From: Maridesulfovibrio bastinii DSM 16055
GTDB taxonomy: Bacteria; Desulfobacterota; Desulfovibrionia; Desulfovibrionales; Desulfovibrionaceae
DNA length: 64,000 bases
Direction: 5' to 3'
NCBI RefSeq assembly: GCF_000429985.1
Contig: NZ_AUCX01000007.1
Location: 1 to 64,000, forward strand
Each line of letters opens with the position of its first letter. The stretch's first letter is position 1. Below the pieces are notes generated by a model. It was given only the letters and a program-made list of their open reading frames with translations. It was not told the DNA's origin and did no database searches. Position numbers and translations under genes: made by a program. Positions 26,217 through 33,311 of the stretch are shown here, piece by piece.

Positions 26217-27263
26217 TTGAAACAATTTAACGTGTTGATAATTTTTATTCTTCTTTTACTGCTGAGCTTTCCTAATGCGATAAAAGCTCAGACATTAAAT
26301 GATAATGTCAAGAAAGAAGACAGTGTTAAGAAAAAGAGTAAGAAGAATAAAAAACCTAAAGTTGAAAAGTGTATTGGTCTTGTTAACATGTCCAACGGTA
26401 TTGTCCTTCCTAAAGGAAAGGTTATAGCCAACGTTAAGTATAAATATATCCATAAAGGATCATTATACGACGGCAGTACTGAAAAAAATGGAAATTACGG
26501 CGGTAAATACGATCGCGTCAATCAGCTTGTTCAGTTCACAGCCAGAGCCGGTCTGTTTAAAAATTTTGATGCCAGAATTCTCGTTCCGGTATGGAAAAAA
26601 CAGATTAAAAGGAAACCCGGCAACCTTGCTCAGCCATACGATAAAGACACCAACAGCGGTCTTGGCGATATAACCATCATGGGACGTTATGCATTGCTGA
26701 CTCAGCGTGATGGAGACTGGCTGAACCTTGCCATAGGTGCCGGTATCAAGACTCCTACCGGTGATTCAGATCGTGAGAACGAGGCTCCTTTCTCCAATAT
26801 GTATAAATATCTGGGACCAAGGGCGCAGCTGGGTACCGGATCATGGGACCCGAAGTTTGAAATTGGTGCCACAAAGTTCTTCGGCCGTTCCAGAGTTGAT
26901 GCACACATGATGTATACTCTGGGTGGTGACGGCGCTCATAATTCCAGACCCGGTAACCAGTTCAAATATGATATTGGATACGGGTATGCACTTAACCACT
27001 ATTTTGACCTTGAACTGGAGCTTAACGGAATAGAGCAGGATAGCGATGTCCATGATGGAACCGTTGACCGTTCAACCGGTGGGCATACGATTTTCATTAC
27101 ACCCGGTATTCATTTCAAATATGAAAAGATCAACTTTTCAGTCGGTGTACCGGTTGTAATTTACCGTGACCTCAATGGCTACTCCAGAACTCCAGAAAGA
27201 AACAGCCGCTACGGACTTGGTGAAGATTTTCAGGTTGTCTCAAAACTGGGCTTCTGTTTTTAA
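26217..27263 (+). CDS. Outer-membrane channel-like beta-barrel protein
   Basis: The 348-residue product has a signal sequence (LIIFILLLLLSFPNAIKAQ), then a lysine-rich linker (KKEDSVKKKSKKNKKPK), then alternating amphipathic strands ending in an aromatic residue (FQVVSKLGFCF), as in outer-membrane barrels of the phenol-degradation meta-pathway transporter type (GLGDITIMGRYALL, LAIGAGIKTPTGDSD, KFEIGATKFF). TTG 26217 is chosen: GGGGGG precedes it by 4 bases. The gene is followed by a terminator, then the BtuF/FecCD operon. A shared upstream palindrome suggests it is the outer-membrane port for the same ligand. Confidence 0.7.
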   Translation: MKQFNVLIIFILLLLLSFPNAIKAQTLNDNVKKEDSVKKKSKKNKKPKVEKCIGLVNMSNGIVLPKGKVIANVKYKYIHKGSLYDGSTEKNGNYGGKYDRVNQLVQFTARAGLFKNFDARILVPVWKKQIKRKPGNLAQPYDKDTNSGLGDITIMGRYALLTQRDGDWLNLAIGAGIKTPTGDSDRENEAPFSNMYKYLGPRAQLGTGSWDPKFEIGATKFFGRSRVDAHMMYTLGGDGAHNSRPGNQFKYDIGYGYALNHYFDLELELNGIEQDSDVHDGTVDRSTGGHTIFITPGIHFKYEKINFSVGVPVVIYRDLNGYSRTPERNSRYGLGEDFQVVSKLGFCF

Positions 27264-27323
27264 TTTAATCTGCTGCTATATGATTATGGACGGACATTCT
27301 CACCTTCGTCCACTTCTCCACTT

Positions 27324-27366
27324 GTTAAATGGCGGGTCGTTCAACCAGCACGGCTCGCCATTTAAC
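27324..27366 (+). terminator. Terminator of the outer-membrane gene
   Basis: Perfect 11-base stem GTTAAATGGCG / CGCCATTTAAC with a 21-base loop; a short T run follows. Confidence 0.75.
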
Positions 27367-27403
27367 TTTATGGGAACATTTTATTTTATAGCTAAAAATA
27401 TAA

Positions 27404-27447
27404 CCCGGTCACGAAACAGTTGAAAACCGTGACGGGATTTTCAACTG
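27404..27447 (+). promoter_or_regulatory. Overlapping inverted repeats upstream of the BtuF-like operon, including GTCACG-N14-CGTGAC copy 2
   Basis: Repeat A pairs CCC-G-GTCACG (27404-27413) with CGTGACGGG (27428-27436), 9 pairs with one bulge. Repeat B pairs CAGTTGAAAA (27417-27426) with TTTTCAACTG (27438-27447), 10 perfect pairs. The arms interleave, so in RNA only one stem could form at a time; as DNA they look like two overlapping operators. A possible promoter (TTTTCA, 17 bases, TAGATT at 27461) overlaps the right arm, which favours the DNA-operator reading. Core motif and spacing match 25954-25979. Confidence 0.6.
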
Positions 27448-27491
27448 GGATTTCCGGGGATAGATTTAATAAAGCCAACCATGAAAGACCG

Positions 27492-27521
27492 CTCTAATCT
27501 GCGGCTGTAGTGGTATTAGAG
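27492..27521 (+). promoter_or_regulatory. Hairpin overlapping the ribosome site of the BtuF-like gene
   Basis: CTCTAAT / ATTAGAG with a 16-base interior; the 3' arm runs into AGAGAG, the likely ribosome-binding site 7 bases before the ATG at 27530. It could reduce translation when folded. Confidence 0.45.
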
Positions 27522-27529
27522 AGAAAAAA

Positions 27530-28576
27530 ATGCTTGATAAAAAAAGAATTACAAATGCTTTTTATGTTGCGCTTACTGTTCTGATGATACTTTCTCAGGC
27601 TGCAATAGGTTCAGCTGGAACAGTTATAGATATGACCGGGCGCACGGTTGATATTCCTGATTCCGTAAGCCGCGTTTATGCTGTTTCTCCACCGGAAACC
27701 ATGATGGTTTACGCCATCGATCCCAAGCTGCTGATAGGACTCAATTTTCCTTTTAAAGGTTGTGATAAATACGTTGATGCCGCAACATTGAAACTTCCTA
27801 TTGTCGGCGGTTATTTCGGACAGGGTAAGATTCCTAATTATGAGAAGCTTGTTTCTTTGAAGCCGGATCTGGTCATAGGAAGAAAATCCAATCCGATGAG
27901 TGCTAAGTTTGAAGCTATGCTGGCTAAATTCAATATTCCGGTATTTAATATCAGCATTGATGATATTGATGAATATGCTGAGGGATTTGAAACCCTTGGT
28001 ATGGTCTTCGATCGTATGGACCGGGCTGAGAAACTCGCTGAATACACCAGAAAAACTCTTGAAGAAACAAAGACTGTTGTGGACAGCATTCCGGCTGATA
28101 ATGTTGTTAAAGTTTATTACGCCGAAGGCAATGACGGTTTGAGAACAGACAGCAGCACATCTATTCACGCCAAGCTTATCCCGCTTGCCGGTGGTGATAA
28201 TGTTTTCAAAGGGGATATCATGACCCGTTTCGGTAAGGAGAAAGTAACTCTAGAAACCGTCATATCCTATCATCCTGATGTTATTCTGGTGGAACGCCCC
28301 CAGTTCTTTAAAAAAATATACTCACTTTCAGCGTGGAAAAATATCCCGGCAGTTAAAAATCACAGAGTATTTCTGATTCCAAGAAAGCCGTTCAACTGGT
28401 TCGACCGTCCACCTTCCTTTATGCGTATTCTGGGCTTGAAGTGGGTCAGCAGCAAACTTTATCCTGATCTTTTCAAACTGGATATGACCAAAGAGTGTCA
28501 GAATTTCTTCCATCTGTTTCTGCAAAAAGACATTAGCGCAGCTGAAGCTGAAAAATTGATGAGCGGTATGAAATGA
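27530..28576 (+). CDS. BtuF/FhuD-type periplasmic binding protein of an ABC importer
   Basis: The 348-residue protein has a signal peptide (ending SQAAIGSAGT) and a class III binding-protein fold: VIDMTGRTVDIPDSVSRVYAVSPPETMMVYAID opens domain 1, LKPDLVIGRKSNPM and the long helix follow, and HPDVILVERPQFF is in domain 2. This family binds vitamin B12, siderophores, heme or other metal chelates. The ligand is not readable. The stop overlaps the permease start (ATGA). It heads a five-gene operon with permease, ATPase, methyltransferase and radical SAM protein. Confidence 0.88.
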   Translation: MLDKKRITNAFYVALTVLMILSQAAIGSAGTVIDMTGRTVDIPDSVSRVYAVSPPETMMVYAIDPKLLIGLNFPFKGCDKYVDAATLKLPIVGGYFGQGKIPNYEKLVSLKPDLVIGRKSNPMSAKFEAMLAKFNIPVFNISIDDIDEYAEGFETLGMVFDRMDRAEKLAEYTRKTLEETKTVVDSIPADNVVKVYYAEGNDGLRTDSSTSIHAKLIPLAGGDNVFKGDIMTRFGKEKVTLETVISYHPDVILVERPQFFKKIYSLSAWKNIPAVKNHRVFLIPRKPFNWFDRPPSFMRILGLKWVSSKLYPDLFKLDMTKECQNFFHLFLQKDISAAEAEKLMSGMK

Positions 28577-29640
28577 TAAATCGCAGTCACCGGGAAAAGC
28601 AGGAAAGAAGGTTCCTGTGCAGCCTTAAAAGCCGATCTTTTTTTCTCCTTTTTCTGGGTGGACTGCTTGTGCTTTGCATAATGGTTTCCATGACACTGGG
28701 AAAATACCCGGTTTCGATGGAAGAAGTTTGGACCATAACTAAACATTTGTTTTTTCCGGGAAACGGAAAACTTGGCGAAAGCCTGCTTACAGCGCAGACG
28801 GTGCTGCTTGATATTCGTGCTCCGAGGCTTGCTGCCGCGGTCCTGATCGGGGCGGCACTTTCGGTTTCGGGTGCTTCTTTTCAAGCCATGTTTGTGAACC
28901 CTCTCGTTGCTCCGGGGATATTAGGCGTTCTCCCCGGAGCATCATTCGGGGCCGCACTGGGACTGCTTATCGGTGATTCATGGTTTGAAGTTCAACTGTT
29001 CAGTTTTACCGGAGGTCTGGTTGCCGTTCTCATCGCCATGTTTCTGGCAGGCATGTACAAAGGTGACAAGCTCATGGTGCTTATACTCGGTGGTATAATC
29101 AGCGGCTCTTTATTCACATCCCTTCTTTCCGTTGTGAAGTATACCGCCGATCCTACCGATGAACTGCCGGCCATTGTCTACTGGCTTATGGGCGGGCTTT
29201 CGATGGTGAACGGTAAAACGGTTCTTTTTACGGCCGTTCCTATTGTGGCTGGAATTATAGGTATCCTTGGTATGTCAAGGCTCCTTAATGTGCTCAGCAT
29301 GGGAGATGAAGAAGCAAGAGCTTTAGGTGTGAATGTAAAAGCTGTCAGGGCCGGACTTATTTTTCTTACAACAGTGGTCAGTGCCCTCACTGTAGCCATT
29401 GGCGGTCTTATCGGTTGGGTCGGGCTTGTGATTCCCCATGTGGGCAGAATGATTGTCGGCCCTGATAATTCCATTCTTTTACCAACTGTTGCCCTTGTCG
29501 GCGGTATGTACCTGCTTGTCGCTGATGATATTTCAAGACTGCTCTTAGATGTAGAAATTCCACTCGGGATCATAACCTCTCTTGTTGGGATACCGTTTTT
29601 TTCAATAATTATGAAAAATGCCAGACAGGGATGGAAATAA
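28573..29640 (+). CDS. FecCD-family ABC importer permease
   Basis: The 355-residue inner-membrane protein shows the FecCD/BtuC signature: RAPRLAAAVLIGAALSVSGASFQAMFVNPLVAPGILGVLPGASFGAALGLL, LILGGIISGSLFTSLLSVVKY, ARALGVNVKAVR, and GLIGWVGLVIPHVGRMIVGPDN before the final helices. About ten membrane segments are expected. Start ATG overlaps the stop of the binding-protein gene, and its own stop overlaps the ATPase start (TAATG). It forms the channel of the importer. Confidence 0.92.
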   Translation: MINRSHREKQERRFLCSLKSRSFFLLFLGGLLVLCIMVSMTLGKYPVSMEEVWTITKHLFFPGNGKLGESLLTAQTVLLDIRAPRLAAAVLIGAALSVSGASFQAMFVNPLVAPGILGVLPGASFGAALGLLIGDSWFEVQLFSFTGGLVAVLIAMFLAGMYKGDKLMVLILGGIISGSLFTSLLSVVKYTADPTDELPAIVYWLMGGLSMVNGKTVLFTAVPIVAGIIGILGMSRLLNVLSMGDEEARALGVNVKAVRAGLIFLTTVVSALTVAIGGLIGWVGLVIPHVGRMIVGPDNSILLPTVALVGGMYLLVADDISRLLLDVEIPLGIITSLVGIPFFSIIMKNARQGWK

Positions 29641-30473
29641 TGTCTTTGCTTAGCATCCGGAATATTCATTTTGCCTATCCGGGCTGTCCCCCGGTGCTGG
29701 ATGGTGTTTCATTCAACATCGAAAAGGGCGAGCTTGTTTCCCTGCTCGGTCCAAACGGGTGCGGCAAAACAACTCTGCTGAAAACAATTTTAGGCATAAT
29801 GCATCCCGATTCAGGAAAAATATTTCTAGAAGGTGCTGATATCAGTACGATGGGAAGTAAGCATCTGGCCCGCCGGGTAGCCTATGTGCCTCAGGTTCAT
29901 AATGCCTCGTTCGCATATCCGGTTATGGACGTTGTTATGATGGGCAGGATGCCGCATAACAGTTTTTTCGGTGTTTTTTCCAGAAAGGATGAGCTGGCTG
30001 CAATGGAGGCGATGGAGAAAATAGGTATCCTTCATCTTAAGGATAAGTCCTATACGCGCATAAGCGGTGGAGAAAGGCAGTTGACGCTCATTGCAAGGGC
30101 TTTGGCTCAAGGCGCCGGAATATTTATTCTGGATGAGCCGCTTAATGGCCTTGATTATGGGAACCAACTAAAACTTCTGGAACAACTTCACGGACTTTGT
30201 CAGGAAGGTTATACGTTCATAAAGTCCACACATTTCCCGGAACATGCGTTCTGGGTTTCGGACCATGTGGTTATGCTTAAAGATGGTATTGTCATAGAGG
30301 ACGGCTCACCGGACGGTGTAATTACGCAGGAAAGTCTTTATAAAATCTACGGGGTTGAAGTTCGTGTTCTTCCGTATTCTGAAAATTTCAGAATATGTAT
30401 CCCCGGAGAAATATATTCCAGACTCTGCCCTTTGTCCGGCAGTGCAGCCAAAGCCGGTAATACACAGCAATAA
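29640..30473 (+). CDS. ABC importer ATP-binding protein
   Basis: The 277-residue cytoplasmic ATPase carries Walker A GPNGCGKTT, the Q-loop in YVPQVHN, signature ISGGERQ (a variant of LSGGQ), Walker B IFILDEPL and the switch His in STHFPEH. It is of the FepC/BtuD type. ATG 29640 is chosen since GGGATGG lies before it and it overlaps the permease stop. The C-terminal ~35 residues extend beyond the usual ATPase core with SENFRICIPGEIYSRLCPLSGS, of unknown role. Confidence 0.92.
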   Translation: MSLLSIRNIHFAYPGCPPVLDGVSFNIEKGELVSLLGPNGCGKTTLLKTILGIMHPDSGKIFLEGADISTMGSKHLARRVAYVPQVHNASFAYPVMDVVMMGRMPHNSFFGVFSRKDELAAMEAMEKIGILHLKDKSYTRISGGERQLTLIARALAQGAGIFILDEPLNGLDYGNQLKLLEQLHGLCQEGYTFIKSTHFPEHAFWVSDHVVMLKDGIVIEDGSPDGVITQESLYKIYGVEVRVLPYSENFRICIPGEIYSRLCPLSGSAAKAGNTQQ

Positions 30474-30527
30474 TTCTGATAACCGGATTGAATAAGTTTT
30501 TTAAGCAACAGAAAAGGATGGGAAATT

Positions 30528-31157
30528 ATGGCTATTCCAGAAAAAGATAGAGATTTTTACAGGTACACAAAAGATCACCGCTTTGCCCCCATGTATCCAT
30601 TACTGGCGAGAGAGTTGGTTGAAAAGTATGATTTGAAAGATGGAAGATGCCTCGATATCGGCACCGGAAGCGGAGCTTTGGCCATTGAACTGGCCAAGCT
30701 GACCACATTATCCATTACAGCCATAGATGCTGAAGCTGATGCTGTTGAAATGGCAAAGGAAAATTGCCTGCAAAATGGTCTTTCCGAAAATTCAATCAAA
30801 TTTATCACAGCTCCGGTTGAAAATATTCCACTTGATGATTCAAGTTTTGACATCATTATAAGCAGAGGCTCAGTCCCGTTCTGGAGTGATTATGTCGCAG
30901 CATTCAAGGAAATCAAAAGACTGCTTGCGCCCGGAGGAGTCGCTTTAATTGGATGCGGATTCAGTCATTTTCAGACCATGGAGGAAGTTGAAGCCATGCG
31001 TCCCAAGCTGAGTCCGGAGAAAAAGAAAAGACGGTTCAGGTGGAAGCAGAGTGATTTCCTTTCCGAAAATCTGCGAAAGGCTGAAGTAATTCCTTATGAT
31101 ATTATTGATGATAGTTACGGATCATGGGTCGAAATTCGTAATTCACTGGAGAAATAA
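30528..31157 (+). CDS. Class I SAM-dependent methyltransferase in the uptake operon
   Basis: The 209-residue protein has motif I CLDIGTGSGALAIEL, the acidic strand end ITAIDAEADAVEMAKEN, motif IV-like FDIIISRGSVPFWSDY, and LAPGGVALIGCGF. It is soluble and of ordinary size for a small-molecule methyltransferase. It follows the ATPase gene by 54 bases and precedes the radical SAM gene by 2 bases with GGAG before that start, so all five genes are likely cotranscribed. The substrate may be the imported ligand or a product of the radical SAM enzyme. Confidence 0.85.
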   Translation: MAIPEKDRDFYRYTKDHRFAPMYPLLARELVEKYDLKDGRCLDIGTGSGALAIELAKLTTLSITAIDAEADAVEMAKENCLQNGLSENSIKFITAPVENIPLDDSSFDIIISRGSVPFWSDYVAAFKEIKRLLAPGGVALIGCGFSHFQTMEEVEAMRPKLSPEKKKRRFRWKQSDFLSENLRKAEVIPYDIIDDSYGSWVEIRNSLEK

Positions 31158-31159
31158 AG

Positions 31160-32995
31160 ATGTCTGGCAATGTATCTGTGGTTTCGTGCAGCGTTTGTGA
31201 AAATTCCTGCCTGATTTCCGAAGGAGAATCCGGTATCTGCGGTCGTTATATAAATCAGGGCGGGGTAATTTCTGAGCGTTATCCGAACAGATATCTTCTG
31301 GCATGTCCCATAAGAATTGAAACCATGCCTATGCTGCATTTTCATCCGGGAGCAAGGTTCCTTCAAGTAAGTACCGTTGGTTGTAATTTTAACTGCCCCG
31401 GATGTATTTCAGCAGTTATTGTCCGTGAAATGAATCCGCAAAGCAGGGCTATTCATGAGTTCTCACCGGATGAAATAATCGAAAAAGCCCGTCAGAACGG
31501 ATGCAGAGGAATCACATTCGTTATGAATGATCCTCTTGCTGCTTTTGATACCTTTATGGCTGTGGCCCATGCCGCCAAGGAAGCCGGACTTTATGTCGGC
31601 TGTTCTTCCAATGGGTATTTTTCGCTTCAGTCGCTTCAAAGAATTCTTCCGGTTCTTGATTTTATAAATCTTGGAATAAAAGGACTCTCAGATGAAAGCT
31701 ACCACGCCTGTGGAGGATATAAAGGCGCCGCTCCAGTTTTAAGAAATATCAGGATGCTTCATAAAGGTGGTGTCCATATTGAAATAGCATGTATTCATAC
31801 CACTAAGAATACGGAAGAACTTCTGGAACTTTGCAGAACCATAAAAGATATTTCTACGGATATTCCTGTGCAGATTATGCGTTTTATCCCTCTGGAGGGA
31901 GCTGACCCCCGGTTGGAACCACTTATAAGGGAGACGGAATCACTCTGCGGTAAAATGCGTAAGATACTTGATTATGTATACGTTTTTAATTCTCCCGGGA
32001 CACATTATCTGAATACCCTCTGCCCTGACTGCGGTAAAATTGTTCTGCATCGCGATTTTTACGGACCAATGGGAGCACGGTTAAAGAAAGCCTCTCTTGC
32101 TCAGGTTGAACCTCTTTCGTGTCCCAATTGTCACAGCCCTATAGGTATATGCGGTATGGGTCATGTTTCTGATTTCAGAGAAAAAGATTTTCAGGGCGGG
32201 TATCCGTTTACAAGAGCCCTTGAGATTGTAGAGTCCGTGCTGATTGCAATAGGAGTTGAAAGCAAAGCCGAGGTAGTCAGAGTATGGGAGGATCTGCTCT
32301 GCAATAACCGCCTGCATGACCTGCATCATAATATTCAGCGTGTTGATAAATATCTTGAAATGATAAAATCGTTCGGTGATCTGATCGGGTGGAGAGAAAA
32401 AGCGGAACAGCTGGCCGGATACCTTGAAGCGAAAGCTGAAGAAATCAAATCAGCCTGTAGTAAATGTCATGGCAGCCCGAGAGTTTATTACGCAATGGGC
32501 AAACCGGCTTTTTGTATTAAAGGTGAAAGATTTGAAAATCATCTGGTCGAACTGTGCGGCGGGACCAGTGTAAACAAGGAGATAGAAGTCCGGGGGCGTC
32601 CGGGTATGAGTATTGAGCTTGATGTCCTTGAAAAGCTTAACCCTGAAATTATCTTCATTTCTTCATTTATTTCCAATTCGCCTGAAGATTTTTATCACGA
32701 ATGTGTTGAAAAAGGGTTGAAAGTTGATGCTGTCAAAAACTCCAGAATTTATACATCACCTGTCCCCAGCAGTGATTTCGGAAGTCCCAAATGGATTCTG
32801 GGGATGATGAATATTGCCAATGAAATGTATAAGGGAGAAATTTATTTTAATATAAATGAAGAGGCTCAGGAATTTTATAAACTCTTTTACGGAGCTTCGT
32901 TTGATATGAAAGATGTAAACAGATCTTTCGGCAAACCGAATATGTCCTGGAAGTGGAGTCCTAAACCCGGAAAGATTACTACTGCACCGATCTGA
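31160..32995 (+). CDS. Radical SAM protein fused to a periplasmic-binding-protein-like domain
   Basis: The 611-residue protein starts with CSVCENSC...GICGR, a cysteine element like that before the core of AmmeMemoRadiSam/PflA-type enzymes, then the radical SAM CxxxCxxC as CNFNCPGC (C75, C79, C82). Further cysteine pairs (LCPDCGK, SCPNCHSPIGICGMG) follow at ~325-355 and could bind extra clusters or zinc. Residues ~420-590 resemble a BtuF-like binding domain (VELCGGTSVNKEIEVRGRPGMSIELDVLEKLNPEIIFISSFI ... NSRIYTSPV). No signal peptide, so this domain is cytoplasmic. The fusion ties chemistry to ligand recognition in an import operon. Product unknown. Confidence 0.82.
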   Translation: MSGNVSVVSCSVCENSCLISEGESGICGRYINQGGVISERYPNRYLLACPIRIETMPMLHFHPGARFLQVSTVGCNFNCPGCISAVIVREMNPQSRAIHEFSPDEIIEKARQNGCRGITFVMNDPLAAFDTFMAVAHAAKEAGLYVGCSSNGYFSLQSLQRILPVLDFINLGIKGLSDESYHACGGYKGAAPVLRNIRMLHKGGVHIEIACIHTTKNTEELLELCRTIKDISTDIPVQIMRFIPLEGADPRLEPLIRETESLCGKMRKILDYVYVFNSPGTHYLNTLCPDCGKIVLHRDFYGPMGARLKKASLAQVEPLSCPNCHSPIGICGMGHVSDFREKDFQGGYPFTRALEIVESVLIAIGVESKAEVVRVWEDLLCNNRLHDLHHNIQRVDKYLEMIKSFGDLIGWREKAEQLAGYLEAKAEEIKSACSKCHGSPRVYYAMGKPAFCIKGERFENHLVELCGGTSVNKEIEVRGRPGMSIELDVLEKLNPEIIFISSFISNSPEDFYHECVEKGLKVDAVKNSRIYTSPVPSSDFGSPKWILGMMNIANEMYKGEIYFNINEEAQEFYKLFYGASFDMKDVNRSFGKPNMSWKWSPKPGKITTAPI

Positions 32996-33120
32996 TCCTG
33001 ATGTATAACTGTTCTCTGTTGTTTCTATAAATTTAGTTTCGGATTCATTGATTTGCTAATGACACGGTTTGTTCTGGAAAATCGTCATGTATTCTACCCC
33101 TCTTTATACATGACGAGATT

Positions 33121-33158
33121 AAGGAGTTCGGAAGGCTTACTTCCGGACTCCTTTTTTT
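33121..33158 (+). terminator. Terminator of the uptake/radical SAM operon
   Basis: Stem AAGGAGT-CGGAAG / CTTCCG-ACTCCTT with a short loop and a run of T. Placed ~125 bases after the radical SAM stop. Confidence 0.9.
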
Positions 33159-33311
33159 ATATGCAGTGCTCACTCTCAGTTTATTTCGTAATTATTAAAT
33201 TCCAGAAGGTTGCAGCAGCTTTTGCATTTTTTTCAGTCTTGCTTGTTTAGTTTTAAAATACGGAGTAATATTAAAACTGGTCTATTTTCCGGCAATATCA
33301 GGGAGGGATGG

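Noticed and set aside
27404-27447. H-type pseudoknot in the importer leader
   Set aside because: Linkers of one base cannot span stems of 9-10 pairs, so both full stems cannot coexist.
27376-27529. Cobalamin riboswitch before the BtuF-like gene
   Set aside because: The conserved core and B12-box elements I would expect are not present.
33053-33250. 65-codon ORF across the terminator after the radical SAM operon
   Set aside because: It reads through a strong terminator and lacks a ribosome site.
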